A stretch of DNA of 64,000 nt from Aquiflexum sp. TKW24L (GCF_023502205.1 NZ_JAMFLG010000002.1:62001-126000), one strand, 5' to 3'. Counted from the first letter of the stretch, positions 35,641 to 45,590 are shown. Numbers and translations are program-made. The notes: generated by a model not told the origin, from the sequence alone.

Positions 35641-37107
35641 ATGAAGCTTACTTCCCTTGACCTGATTGTAATCACTGCTTTTTTTCTCCTGATGTTGGTG
35701 ATCGGGGTTTACTCCTATTTCCGAAATAAAAGCGCTGACGATTATTTCGTCGCTGGAGGAAACTTGCCTTGGTGGCTATCAGGAATTTCCCACCACGTCT
35801 CGGGATATAGTGGGGCGGTATTTGTTGCTTATGCAGCCATTGCCTACACACATGGATTTACAATATATGTTTGGTGGGCATTTACTATCGGCTTGACAAT
35901 TTTGGCCAGTGCCAAAATATTTCCCGTGCGGTGGGTCAGGCTTCGCAAGAAATTCCATATCCAATCCCCTCTTGAATTCCTTGCCCGACGCTACAATATC
36001 CTCACCCAACAGATCATGGCTTGGAGCGGCGTGCTGTTAAAACTATTCGATATCGGCGCAAAATGGGCCTCTATTGCCATTTTGCTTAATGTTTTTACCG
36101 GCATCAGTCTTCCAATTGGCATTCTGATATCAGGAGGAATCTCTCTTTTGTACATCACCTTTGGAGGATTATGGGCGGTGGTGATGACTGACTTTGCACA
36201 ATTTATCATTCAACTTTTGGGAGGACTCGTTATGTTCTTCGCTGTGTTATACAAGCTTGATGGACTGGAAAGTATATTTACCATTTGGGATAAATTACCA
36301 TCAGGAAACAGTCAGCCATTTAATGACCCCTATGGTGTCGGTTTTGCTTTTGCTTTTTTGTTTATAAATTTCCTATCCTACAATGGTGGCCAATGGAATC
36401 TTGCCACCCGGTATATTTCTTCCCCCTCGGAATCCCAGGCTACCAAAGCAGCAAGGCTATCCGGATGGCTATATTTGATTTGGCCTTTAATTTTGTTTTT
36501 CCCAATGTGGGCTGCACCTATTTTGCTTCCAAATCTTGCGGATCCAAGTCAATCTTATGGTCAGCTGACCCTTTTGCTTTTACCTTCAGGTTTGGTAGGA
36601 CTGGTGATAGCTTCCCTTTTTGCCAATACAATGTCCATGACTTCCTCTGACATCAATACTATCTCCGCCGTGATCACTAGAGATATCCTGCCAAACATTT
36701 CGGAAAAATTCAGCTTAGATAAAATTTCATTGCTTACGGCAAGGGTTACGACTTTCATATTCACCCTGCTGACCATCATTGTCGCCCTTCAATATGAATA
36801 TTTTGGGGGAATTCTCGGCTTGATCATCACTTGGTTTGGAGCATTGGTAGGACCGATTGCCGTTCCGATGCTTTTTGGGGTTATTCCTGCCTTCAAATCT
36901 TGCGGTCCAGTTGCAGCCATCAGTTCTATTTTTGCCGGACTCATCACTTTCATCATCACCAAGAATGTTGAAATCAGTAGCTTGGCTTTGCAGGTGAGCC
37001 TTCCTCTGATCGTATCTACCTTAGTATATGTATTTATTGGACTTGCCCAAATCCGAACTGTTTCCGACAAAGTAAAAGCAATGCTTCAGGAAATCAGTAA
37101 AGAATAA
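35641..37107 (+). CDS. Sodium:solute symporter (SSS/SLC5 family)
   Basis: Inner-membrane Na+-coupled importer, 488 residues, with about 13 transmembrane helices. The conserved N-terminus DYFVAGGNLPWWLSGISHHV and the SGYSGAVFVAYAA helix fit SSS proteins near the sugar-transporting branch. The Na2-site serine/threonine pair is in MSMTSSDINTISAV. It lies between a periplasmic oxidoreductase gene and a deaminase-deacetylase fusion (15-base gap), so an amino sugar or modified hexose is a reasonable but unproven substrate. Confidence 0.9.
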   Translation: MKLTSLDLIVITAFFLLMLVIGVYSYFRNKSADDYFVAGGNLPWWLSGISHHVSGYSGAVFVAYAAIAYTHGFTIYVWWAFTIGLTILASAKIFPVRWVRLRKKFHIQSPLEFLARRYNILTQQIMAWSGVLLKLFDIGAKWASIAILLNVFTGISLPIGILISGGISLLYITFGGLWAVVMTDFAQFIIQLLGGLVMFFAVLYKLDGLESIFTIWDKLPSGNSQPFNDPYGVGFAFAFLFINFLSYNGGQWNLATRYISSPSESQATKAARLSGWLYLIWPLILFFPMWAAPILLPNLADPSQSYGQLTLLLLPSGLVGLVIASLFANTMSMTSSDINTISAVITRDILPNISEKFSLDKISLLTARVTTFIFTLLTIIVALQYEYFGGILGLIITWFGALVGPIAVPMLFGVIPAFKSCGPVAAISSIFAGLITFIITKNVEISSLALQVSLPLIVSTLVYVFIGLAQIRTVSDKVKAMLQEISKE

Positions 37108-37122
37108 AACCTATCAGAAACC

Positions 37123-39009
37123 ATGGAACTGACTGTATTCGATTCAAGAAAAGAAATGGGCGACGCTGCAGCAAAAGCAGTAGAAGAAAGGATATTGAAT
37201 GTTTTGGAAGAAAAAGAAAATGTGCGAATTGTTTTTGCTGCGGCTCCTTCACAAAATGAATTTTTAGCAGCTTTAAGTAACTCCTCCAAAATACCTTGGG
37301 AAAAAGTAACCGCCTTTCACATGGACGAATATGTGGGTCTAAGCAAGGATTCACCAGCACTTTTTTCCAATTTTCTAAAAGAAAAACTGTTTGACAAGTT
37401 GCCTTTCGGGAAAATAAATCTCATTGATGGCAACAAAAATCCGGAGGAAGAATGTGACCGCTATGCCTCTTTGCTCCTTCAAGCTCCTATTGACTTGGTC
37501 TGTATGGGGATCGGTGAAAACGGACACATTGCCTTCAATGATCCTCCTGTGGCAGATTTCAATGATTCAAAAACAGTAAAAATGGTAGCGCTAGACCGGG
37601 TCTGCAGGCAGCAACAGGTCAATGATGGTTGCTTTTCAGCTTTGGAAGAAGTACCGAGCCATGCTTTGACACTGACAATTACCGCCCTTCTTGACACGGC
37701 TTATATCTGTTGCGTCGTGCCCGGCAAAAACAAAAGACATGCTGTCACCGACACCATTTCAGGTCCGATAGAAACGCAATGCCCGGCCTCAATTTTGAGA
37801 GTCCACGCCAATTGCCATCTCTTTTTGGATATCCAATCAAATCCTGAAATTTTGGAACCAAATGATAAAAATGAATATATCGGAATTGATTGCCTGACTG
37901 GAAAGCTGTCTGTTCTCAATTCAAGTGGGAATTTTATAACCACAAGCGTCAAACCATCCAAAAAACAGTTGAATGACCATTTTGTTATTGGCCCCGGTTT
38001 GGTGGATTTGCAAGTAAATGGTGTCAATGGTATTGATTTCAATGATCCAAATCTCTCTGTGTCGGATATCGAAAGTGCCACACACTTTTTGTTGAGCAAA
38101 GGCGTCACCACCATTTTTCCAACCCTGATTACCAACGAAGATCAAGTCATCATCTCAATTTTATCTACCTTCAAAGAAGCCTGTGATAATAATCCCTTGA
38201 TTGCTGCATGCATCGGAGGGATTCACTTGGAAGGTCCTTTTATTTCTTCAGAAGAGGGGGCGAAAGGAGCCCATAATTCTAAATATATCCAAAAACCAAA
38301 ATGGGATTTGGTAAGCAAATTTCAGGATGCATCCGGTGGAAGAATCAAGCTCATCACCATGGCACCTGAGTTGGAAAATGTTTTTTCATTCATCAAAAAA
38401 TGTTGCGACAATGGAATAAAAGTAGCCATTGGACATAGCAATGCCACCTTTGAGGATTTGGCAAAAGGAGTAGAAGCAGGAGCAAGCCTTTCTACCCATC
38501 TTGGAAATGCCGTTCCGCTGATGCTTCCGCGTCATCCCAATATCCTTTGGGATCAACTTGCCTTGAATCAACTACATGCGAGTTTGATCGCAGACGGGTT
38601 TCATGTACCGGATTCATTTTTGAAAGTGGTTTTGAAGGTAAAAGGAGAAAAAGCTTTTTTGGTGAGTGATGGAACAAAGTTTTGCGGAATGCCTCCCGGA
38701 CAATACAAAACCCATATCGGAGATGAAGTAATCCTGTCCAAAAATGGAAAATTATCCCTGAAAAACGGAAATGGATTATTGGCAGGAGCAAGTAAAACCC
38801 TCCTTGAAGGCATAGAATACCTGATTGAAAAAAAGCTAGCAGACCTTTCGATGGCTTGGAAAATGGCCTCAGTCATACCGGCGGCTTATTTAGGAATCGG
38901 TTTTCAAAAACCAAATACCAATACCGACCTCGTATTTTTCAAACTCCGAGACAGCGGAAAAATTAAAATCCACAAAGTCGTTAAGAACGGAGAGGTTTTC
39001 AAAATTTGA
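37123..39009 (+). CDS. Fused glucosamine-6-phosphate deaminase-like and N-acetylglucosamine-6-phosphate deacetylase
   Basis: 628-residue cytoplasmic two-domain protein. Residues 1-245 are NagB-like: FHMDEYVG with Asp68 and GIGENGHIAFNDP with His135. Compared with E. coli NagB, Asp141 is Asn133 and Glu148 is Asp140, so deaminase chemistry may differ. Residues 255-628 are NagA-like with the full metal and catalytic set: Glu370 (HLEGPF), His438, His459, His494 and Asp516 (VSDG). NagA followed by NagB turns N-acetylglucosamine-6-P into fructose-6-P. The reading frame crosses the junction without stop or repeat, so the fusion is genuine. It ends the symporter operon. Confidence 0.9.
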   Translation: MELTVFDSRKEMGDAAAKAVEERILNVLEEKENVRIVFAAAPSQNEFLAALSNSSKIPWEKVTAFHMDEYVGLSKDSPALFSNFLKEKLFDKLPFGKINLIDGNKNPEEECDRYASLLLQAPIDLVCMGIGENGHIAFNDPPVADFNDSKTVKMVALDRVCRQQQVNDGCFSALEEVPSHALTLTITALLDTAYICCVVPGKNKRHAVTDTISGPIETQCPASILRVHANCHLFLDIQSNPEILEPNDKNEYIGIDCLTGKLSVLNSSGNFITTSVKPSKKQLNDHFVIGPGLVDLQVNGVNGIDFNDPNLSVSDIESATHFLLSKGVTTIFPTLITNEDQVIISILSTFKEACDNNPLIAACIGGIHLEGPFISSEEGAKGAHNSKYIQKPKWDLVSKFQDASGGRIKLITMAPELENVFSFIKKCCDNGIKVAIGHSNATFEDLAKGVEAGASLSTHLGNAVPLMLPRHPNILWDQLALNQLHASLIADGFHVPDSFLKVVLKVKGEKAFLVSDGTKFCGMPPGQYKTHIGDEVILSKNGKLSLKNGNGLLAGASKTLLEGIEYLIEKKLADLSMAWKMASVIPAAYLGIGFQKPNTNTDLVFFKLRDSGKIKIHKVVKNGEVFKI

Positions 39010-39023
39010 CGTAAAACAGACCT

Positions 39024-39129
39024 TTCGCGACAAATTAATTTAATTCGCGACAAATAATTGTCGCGAATTAAGAATAAATTGTCGCAAATATTAATTTCAC
39101 GACATAAAAATATATATATTTGTCGCGAA
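39024..39129. promoter_or_regulatory. Six-copy operator array upstream of the Fic gene
   Basis: Six copies of TTCGCGACAAAT or its complement lie in 106 bases. Direct copies: 39024-39035 and 39044-39055 (both exact) and 39096-39107 (diverged). Inverted copies: 39056-39067 (one mismatch), 39077-39088 (two mismatches) and 39118-39129 (exact). Copies 2 and 3 abut as an inverted pair. Starts are mostly 20-21 bases apart, about two helical turns. The last copy overlaps the -7 element. The likely ligand is the winged-helix part of the Fic protein itself (inference). Confidence 0.75.
39115..39122 (+). promoter_or_regulatory. Putative -7 promoter element for the Fic gene
   Basis: TATATTTG matches TAnnTTTG and overlaps operator copy 6, so a bound protein would block initiation. 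The ATG is 17 bases downstream. Confidence 0.55.
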
Positions 39130-39138
39130 TAGAAAGAG

Positions 39139-40527
39139 ATGAAAATTCCAAAAACCAAAGAATTAAATGCCATCAAGGGAATTTTGGTAAAATTTCCTGA
39201 AGGAATCACTTTGGTAGAAATCAAAGAAAATCTTGATTTTGAAATCGAGCTAAGAACATTACAGCGAAGACTCAAAATCCTAAAAGAAAAGGGGGAAGTT
39301 TATGTAACCGGAGGTTCAAAGGCCACAAAATACCATCCTGTCTATGAAAGAAATGTGGTCAGAGAAAGTGAACCACCAAAGTATATCGTGGAAAAAAAGG
39401 AAGAAATTCCAATTTCCAAAGAAGGAAAAAAGATCAAAGATGCATTAGCCAAACCATTGATCAGCAGACCAAAAGTAGGGTACAACATGCAGTTCTTGGA
39501 ATCCTACCGACCCAATGTAGACCAATACCTCTCAGAAAAAGAAATTAAAACACTGACAGAATTGGGTAAAACCGGAAATCAAAACCAACCGGCAGGAACC
39601 CATGCCAAAGAGGTTTTGAGCAGGTTGCTGATTGACCTGAGTTGGAATTCCAGCAGATTGGAAGGAAATACCTATTCTTTATTGGATACACAAAGGTTGG
39701 TGAATTTTGGTGAATCTGCCGATGGAAAATCCATCGAAGAATCCCAAATGATCCTCAACCATAAAGAGGCTATAGAATTTTTGGTACAGTTGGGAGATGA
39801 TTTGGAATTCAATTCCTATATCATTCTAAATCTTCATGCGCTATTGGCTGATAACCTTCTGCAGGACCAGAATTCCATAGGCCGCCTGAGGTCCATTCCG
39901 GTAGGAATCCATAAATCTGCCTATACGCCATTGTCAATTCCCCAACTGATAGCAGACCAATTTGAGTTGATCTTGCAAAAAGTCAAGGAGATTCAGAATC
40001 CATTTGAGCAAGCCTTCTTCATTATGGTGCATTTCCCTTATTTGCAGCCATTTGATGATGTCAACAAACGGACCTCGAGACTTGCAGCAAATATTCCGTT
40101 CTTCAAACATAACCTGTCTCCTCTTTCGTTTGTGGATGTCCCAAATGAGGTCTATGTAGAGGCGATTTTGGGGGTTTATGAGCTCAACAGGATTGAATTG
40201 CTGAAGGATGTTTTTATTTGGGCTTATGAAAGATCCGCAATCCGGTATGCTGCTATCAGACAAACAGTAGGAGAACCTGATGCATTTAGGACCCAATACC
40301 GAAATGAAATCAGAGAACTTGTCACTGAGATCATCTCAAATAACCTGAGTCCCAAAGAAGGATCAGAAAGGATCAAAAAGAAAGCTAATCAAATTCTGAA
40401 AACCGATCAGAATAAGTTCATTGAATATGTGGAGTCAGAATTACTAGGCGTTCATGAGGGAAGTTTTGCCCGTTTCAGGGTTTCTCCAGCTGAATTCCAT
40501 ATTTGGAAAGAAAACTGGTCAAGGTAA
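39139..40527 (+). CDS. Fic-fold protein with N-terminal winged helix and altered Fic motif
   Basis: 462 residues. Residues 1-65 form a winged-helix DNA-binding region (TLVEIKENLDFEIELRTLQR). The Fic core spans about 195-375. The motif, normally HPFxDGNGR, reads QPFDDVNKR at residues 303-311: the catalytic His is Gln303 and the first Gly is Val308, while Pro, Phe, Asp, Asn and Arg remain. An upstream SSRLEGNTY (about 173-181) resembles the inhibitory-helix type S/T-x-x-x-E-G-N. I recall this Q-P-F form in other Bacteroidota. Normal AMP transfer looks unlikely; a regulatory or nucleotide-sensing role is possible. Own promoter and terminator. Confidence 0.85.
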   Translation: MKIPKTKELNAIKGILVKFPEGITLVEIKENLDFEIELRTLQRRLKILKEKGEVYVTGGSKATKYHPVYERNVVRESEPPKYIVEKKEEIPISKEGKKIKDALAKPLISRPKVGYNMQFLESYRPNVDQYLSEKEIKTLTELGKTGNQNQPAGTHAKEVLSRLLIDLSWNSSRLEGNTYSLLDTQRLVNFGESADGKSIEESQMILNHKEAIEFLVQLGDDLEFNSYIILNLHALLADNLLQDQNSIGRLRSIPVGIHKSAYTPLSIPQLIADQFELILQKVKEIQNPFEQAFFIMVHFPYLQPFDDVNKRTSRLAANIPFFKHNLSPLSFVDVPNEVYVEAILGVYELNRIELLKDVFIWAYERSAIRYAAIRQTVGEPDAFRTQYRNEIRELVTEIISNNLSPKEGSERIKKKANQILKTDQNKFIEYVESELLGVHEGSFARFRVSPAEFHIWKENWSR

Positions 40528-40553
40528 GGACAAATTTTTACCTTGACCTTTTT
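40517..40553 (+). terminator. Rho-independent terminator of the Fic gene
   Basis: Perfect 11-bp stem (40517-40527 with 40538-40548), 10-base loop, then five T. The left arm contains the last codons and the stop of the Fic gene. It also touches the end of the convergent oxidoreductase gene. Confidence 0.9.
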
Positions 40554-41568
40554 ACTTTTTATCCAATAGTTCTCTCACAGAAACAGGCTTCCCTCCCAGC
40601 TTCTTACTGATATCTGCTGCTTCCATAAAAGCCAAAATTTCAAGCGTTTCTTCAGGCTGCACCGGCACAATGCCCGTCTCAAAATATTTTACAATATCCA
40701 AAAGCAAAGGTTCATATCCGGCATAAGGGCCTAAAACCACATTTCCGTTTTGGGTAAAAACCGTACCACCATAATCATGCTTGCCTGTTCGGGTTCCTCT
40801 AAAAGTCCCCACTCTTCCATCTTCCCATATCCCGGTGACCACATCTGTATCATTTGTAGACACCCTCACAACAGACGCACATCCTGTACCCATTACAGTA
40901 AATAAGGTTTCCACTCCGTGTATCCCATACCAGAATAAATCCGGATGCGAAGGTTCCAATTCGGCAGGGCTAAATGTACTGGCACCTATAACGGTGCTTT
41001 TGTCAATTTTGTCTATCCCTGTAATATAGCGGAGCGAAGAAGCAGAAAAAACCGGGATTTTATACTTTTGCGAAGCTTCAAAAATAGCCTTGGCATCTTT
41101 CAATGAAGCTGTCATAGGTTTGTCTATAAACATGCGCTTTCCAGCTTTAAATACTTCCAAAGCCTGTTCTAAATGAAGCTTTCCATCGTTTGTTTCCAAT
41201 AAAACCACACCTACTATTTGAAGCAAGTCTGCAATAGAACCTACAATTTCCAATCCCATTTTCTGGATTTCTTCTGTGTAACCGGGAATTCTATCTATGC
41301 TCGATTGGATATCTTTACTTCCAAAGGGATAAGCAGCGACAACATGGTAGCCAAGATACATTTGGTCATCTTTATGTCCATTCAATACCTTGGTAAAGGC
41401 GATACTGTGCGAAGTATCCAATCCAATTATCCCGACTTTTTTTCCCTGAGACTTATTTATTTGATCCGATGAAAAACCAAACGAATTCCCATAAATCCCT
41501 AAACCTAGACCAGCTATAGTGGATGTTTTTAAGAATAATCTTCTTGAATTACGGCTTCTATTTTTCAT
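40552..41568 (-). CDS. Exported Gfo/Idh/MocA family oxidoreductase, short form
   Basis: 338 residues with a Tat-like signal (NSRRLFLKTSTIAGLGLG). The N-terminal nucleotide-binding segment is unusual, GIIGLDTSHSIAFTKVL, with the TSHS variant in place of the G-x-G-x-x-G loop. The catalytic lysine segment reads MFIDKPMTASLKDA (DKP for EKP). The C-terminal domain is about 80 residues shorter than in the other two copies. Function may be altered or the cofactor bound differently. It is alone on the minus strand, convergent with the Fic gene. Confidence 0.82.
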   Translation of the reverse strand: MKNRSRNSRRLFLKTSTIAGLGLGIYGNSFGFSSDQINKSQGKKVGIIGLDTSHSIAFTKVLNGHKDDQMYLGYHVVAAYPFGSKDIQSSIDRIPGYTEEIQKMGLEIVGSIADLLQIVGVVLLETNDGKLHLEQALEVFKAGKRMFIDKPMTASLKDAKAIFEASQKYKIPVFSASSLRYITGIDKIDKSTVIGASTFSPAELEPSHPDLFWYGIHGVETLFTVMGTGCASVVRVSTNDTDVVTGIWEDGRVGTFRGTRTGKHDYGGTVFTQNGNVVLGPYAGYEPLLLDIVKYFETGIVPVQPEETLEILAFMEAADISKKLGGKPVSVRELLDKK

Positions 41569-41639
41569 AAGACTGTTATTTTGAAATGGGAAATTTTGGA
41601 TGAATTTATTTAAATTTATTCTTTAAAACCATTACCACT

Positions 41640-42017
41640 ATGAAACATGTAAGCATTGGCTGGTTTGAAATACCAGTCGAAAAAATGGAAAGAGCCATGG
41701 CTTTTTACGAAGCCGTTTTTGATTGTAAACTTGATCGTCATCATATGGGCCCCATCGATATGGCATGGTTTCCCTGGGACGAAAGCAGACTCGGTGCGGG
41801 AGGAAGTCTGGTCAAAGCTGAAGGGTTTTACAAACCAAGCACAGAAGGTACCAAAATCTATTTCTCCTCTGAAGACGTTAGTGTAGAGCTCAGCAAAATT
41901 GAGAAAGCCGGAGGAAAGATCATTCAACCCAAAACAGAAATTGCACCAAACATCGGCTTCATGGCTTTATTTCATGATTGTGAAGGAAATGAAATCGCCC
42001 TCCATTCAAATAAATAA
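41640..42017 (+). CDS. VOC family (glyoxalase/bleomycin resistance-like) protein
   Basis: Small metal-binding beta-alpha-beta protein, 125 residues. Both VOC half-folds are seen: HVSIGWFEIPVEKMERAMAFYE at the start (residues 3-24) and NIGFMALFHDCEGNEIALHS at the end. Candidate metal ligands are His3 and a C-terminal Glu. Members include glyoxalases, dioxygenases and resistance proteins; the role here is not visible. It is a single gene, divergent from the short oxidoreductase. Confidence 0.85.
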   Translation: MKHVSIGWFEIPVEKMERAMAFYEAVFDCKLDRHHMGPIDMAWFPWDESRLGAGGSLVKAEGFYKPSTEGTKIYFSSEDVSVELSKIEKAGGKIIQPKTEIAPNIGFMALFHDCEGNEIALHSNK

Positions 42018-42167
42018 GACAAATTAGCTTTAGGTGAATATTGTTTAGGGCATATTTTTACCATCCTTTTAAAGGAATTAAAGATCAGAGGGATTTTAGA
42101 TCAAAGATCTAGAGTGATTATTACCATTAATTCTCATAAAAAATGAAAATTCCTTTTGAAGAAACGG

Positions 42168-45100
42168 TTAGTAAACAGGCAACAAAATGACAAATGAAGC
42201 GCCTTCCCCATTTTTCTTCTCCAGCTTCAAAGAACCGTTATGCCCATGAGTGACGATCTCATAACTTAAACTTAGGCCAAGTCCGGTACCTTCTCCTGTA
42301 GGTTTGGTCGTAAAGAATGGTTCAAAGATTTTTTCTTGGATTTCGGTCGGAATTCCAATTCCATTGTCAGAAATCCTGATTCCTACCTTATCCCCGGCCA
42401 TAAATGTGGAAATAGAAACCTCAGGTTCAAATCCTTCTGGGTTGTTTTTGTTTTTTTCCCAAACCGCATCAAATGCATTTCCAATAATATTGATAAGAAC
42501 CTGACCAATCTCTTGGCCCGATATTTTGACTTTCTTCAAGTTTGACTGGAAATCTTTTTTAATTGCCGTAAAAAAACCCGGATTATGGACGCCTTTACTG
42601 TTGTAGGTTAGATCGATGTACTTTTCGACAAGATTATTGATTTCAACTATTTCAAAAGTTGATTTCCCCTGTCGCGTATGTTGCATCATTGACCTTACAA
42701 TTGCATCAGCTCTTTTTCCGTGGTCCTCGATCAAACCTGCATTGATTTTTAGGTTTTCCATCAAATAGTCGATTTCAACCTGATTATTATCCCTTATTGC
42801 TTGGGTCAATTCATCGACCAATTCACTGGAAAGTGCGGCAAAATTATTGACAAAATTGAGCGGGTTCTTTATTTCATGTGCGATACCTGTGGCAAGTCTT
42901 CCCAACGAGGCCATTTTCTCTGCCTGGATGAGCTGGTTTTGGGCGGACTTGAGTTCCTGATAGGCTTTCTCTAATTCCTGTATTTTTTCCAGTTCTACTG
43001 CTTTCTTTTCATTGTCTGCCTTAAGTGCCTGGGCTTGGGCTTCCGAGGCCAATGACTTGGCTATCGCAGTTTCTGCATGAAGTTCGGCTTCCCGTAATTT
43101 GGCAATTTCCCGTTCTTTTCTTAATAACCTGGTTTTCTTTTCTTTGTCGAAAACAAAAAGACCTAATCCAGATAGTCCTACAGTTATTAAAATTACCCAC
43201 CATCTAAGCCACCAAACAGGTTTTACCATAAAAGTGTATCTCAGTGGGTCAAGGGATTCCAGTCCACTGTCATTAATTGCTATCACTTCAAGAGTATATG
43301 ATCTAGGCCAAAAATAAGCCGGCAAGTTAGTATATCTCAACTGTCTTTGATTGGTCTCAGGAGACCATTCTTCTTCATACCCTAACAGTCTGGTTTTGTA
43401 TTTGACACCTAATTTATTAGCAAAACTAATTGAGTGGTATTTAAAGACTGCTTCATTGCGTCCTGCAGTTTGATATGATACAAGTACTGAATCAAGTTCT
43501 ACAATGGGAGAAATATTATTCTTTCGGTCTAATAGTGGATTATAAATAGAAAGCCCTTTGGCGGTTCCATAATATATCAAACCATCTTCATCTACCCTTA
43601 CCGAACCATATAGCCATACCTCGTTGTCAATCAATCCTTCTTGCCGTGAAATAGTCCTGACAACTTGATTTGACTCCCCATTAATTTCGGCAAGGCCCTT
43701 ATTGGTGCCAGCCCAGATATTTCCGTTTATTGGATTTACTGCGAAACTGATGGCATTATCCGCAGGCAAGCCATTTTCCATTGTAAATTGGGTATTTATT
43801 TTATCTGCTTCCAAATTCACAAGAAACAATCCTTTTTGTGTTCCAATCCACATTTGATCTTTGTACCATAATAACTTTTCAATGTGATTGGTAGGTGCAC
43901 CATTGGAGATTGACCAATACTGTTCAAAAAGATTAGTATTTCTCTTATTAGAATTGGTTTGGTATAAGAATTCTTTTGTAATCTTTTTGGTACTTCGGTA
44001 AATACCCTTGTCAAGAGTTCCTACCCATAGATAACCCTCTGCATCCATCGCAATTGACTTGAACAATACAGATGGTAATCCCGAATCCACTCCAAATTCA
44101 AATACTCTTCCTTCAACGACTCCAAAAATACTTCTTAATCCGGCAAACCAAATTGAGCTTATATCTTCTGTCTCAGAGGGACCTTTAATGATCAATTTTT
44201 CGGAAGCAATAATGGGTGGACTGTTGGGTATAGTAAACAGGAATCCTGTTTCCCCATTTATAGTGATGTTTTTGAGTTCAACTGCCTCATTTAAAACCAA
44301 TTTCTTATCAAATACCAAACCATTTAAACCTTGTGTGGTGGCTATCCAAATCCTTCCTTCGATATCCATTTCCAGACCATTTACCCAATCGCCTATGAGA
44401 CCGTCTGCTTGGGTAATATAAGTGGAAGTCCCATCTTCGGAGATACATGAGACACCCCCTTCGGTACCTGCCAAAACACTAAATGGGAAAGATTTTTCAG
44501 GAACTTTTAAAATAGTATTAACTCTTGGAGAAGGTAAAATCGGTCTTTGTCCTTGAATAAATCTTCCTCCAAAATTTTTAAATGCATTGAAGTTATATCT
44601 CAATTTGGAAACTCCCCCTGATTGAGCTATCCAAACGTTACCTTCCACATCATTAATTACATGTTCAATATAACCCAATAATCCATTTGCCATTGAAATG
44701 GAACCAATTTTCTCACCTGTCCCTATATCAAATCTCAAAATTCCATTAGTCTTGACAGCCCAAACTTCCTCCCCAGCTATGGAAATTAATTTTGCATAAT
44801 ATAAATCTTCAGATTTTGAAATTATTTTAGGAGTAAATGAATTTTTTTCAAACCAAATTAATTCACCATTTTGTTTAATTGCCCATATTTTTCCGTCCTT
44901 CTCCTCCAAGATTGATACAAAATCTTGATCATTTAAATTTATAGGAGATGAATAAATTACATTAATCGCATTCCCGGTAAATCGTGCCAATTTACCCCCA
45001 CTAAGCCCTAATATAACACCACTGTTCCCCGAATAAACTGAAGTGACTCCCTCATTCCCACTACCTAAATACGTGGATATAGTGTCCAATTTTAGATTTT

Positions 45101-45590
45101 GGGTTTCATCGATTTTGTACCTCAAAAAACCCAATTCAGTATAAATCCACACCATCCCATCTTTATCCACTATCAAATTCCAAACACGATCTTTGTAAAG
45201 TGACTTCCCATCGAATTCGGCTGTAAATGAAATGCGTCGCCCATTTTTATAATTTGAAACTGGTTCTTTTGAAACTACCAGACCTCCATTAGAAGAAACC
45301 CAAAGATAGCCAAGTTCGTCCTCCACAACTCGCATATACATATGATCAATTAAACCATCTTTTTTATCAGTGTAAACTTCCATCACATCTCCATCAAATC
45401 GGACTAATCCTGAGGTATGAACAGACATCCAAATATACCTTTCACTGTCCTGAAATACATATGTAGCAAGATCGGTTGGCAATTGGTTTACCTCATTGTC
45501 AGGGGTATAATGAACAAAGGGCAGCTCTTGGGCTGCCACTTTGAAAGTATAAAATATGAAAGAAATGGTTATAAGAAAACGGAGATTCAT
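42168..45590 (-). CDS. Sensor histidine kinase with two-component-regulator propeller
   Basis: 1140 residues. A signal peptide (1-20) is followed by a 14-bladed-type propeller (about 30-700; repeated W-I-G-T or W-x-A-T blades such as [15 protein letters not shown] and [15 protein letters not shown]), a Y_Y_Y domain (about 715-790) and one transmembrane helix ([18 protein letters not shown]). A coiled coil leads to HisKA with the phospho-His in [11 protein letters not shown] (His905), then HATPase ([35 protein letters not shown]). There is no receiver or AraC domain, unlike classical hybrid HTCS proteins, and no response regulator adjacent. The signal is unknown. Confidence 0.92.
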   Translation of the reverse strand: MNLRFLITISFIFYTFKVAAQELPFVHYTPDNEVNQLPTDLATYVFQDSERYIWMSVHTSGLVRFDGDVMEVYTDKKDGLIDHMYMRVVEDELGYLWVSSNGGLVVSKEPVSNYKNGRRISFTAEFDGKSLYKDRVWNLIVDKDGMVWIYTELGFLRYKIDETQNLKLDTISTYLGSGNEGVTSVYSGNSGVILGLSGGKLARFTGNAINVIYSSPINLNDQDFVSILEEKDGKIWAIKQNGELIWFEKNSFTPKIISKSEDLYYAKLISIAGEEVWAVKTNGILRFDIGTGEKIGSISMANGLLGYIEHVINDVEGNVWIAQSGGVSKLRYNFNAFKNFGGRFIQGQRPILPSPRVNTILKVPEKSFPFSVLAGTEGGVSCISEDGTSTYITQADGLIGDWVNGLEMDIEGRIWIATTQGLNGLVFDKKLVLNEAVELKNITINGETGFLFTIPNSPPIIASEKLIIKGPSETEDISSIWFAGLRSIFGVVEGRVFEFGVDSGLPSVLFKSIAMDAEGYLWVGTLDKGIYRSTKKITKEFLYQTNSNKRNTNLFEQYWSISNGAPTNHIEKLLWYKDQMWIGTQKGLFLVNLEADKINTQFTMENGLPADNAISFAVNPINGNIWAGTNKGLAEINGESNQVVRTISRQEGLIDNEVWLYGSVRVDEDGLIYYGTAKGLSIYNPLLDRKNNISPIVELDSVLVSYQTAGRNEAVFKYHSISFANKLGVKYKTRLLGYEEEWSPETNQRQLRYTNLPAYFWPRSYTLEVIAINDSGLESLDPLRYTFMVKPVWWLRWWVILITVGLSGLGLFVFDKEKKTRLLRKEREIAKLREAELHAETAIAKSLASEAQAQALKADNEKKAVELEKIQELEKAYQELKSAQNQLIQAEKMASLGRLATGIAHEIKNPLNFVNNFAALSSELVDELTQAIRDNNQVEIDYLMENLKINAGLIEDHGKRADAIVRSMMQHTRQGKSTFEIVEINNLVEKYIDLTYNSKGVHNPGFFTAIKKDFQSNLKKVKISGQEIGQVLINIIGNAFDAVWEKNKNNPEGFEPEVSISTFMAGDKVGIRISDNGIGIPTEIQEKIFEPFFTTKPTGEGTGLGLSLSYEIVTHGHNGSLKLEKKNGEGASFVILLPVY

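Noticed and set aside
29701-41568. A classical polysaccharide utilization locus
   Set aside because: There is no SusC/SusD pair, no glycoside hydrolase and no hybrid regulator in the stretch, so the term would mislead.
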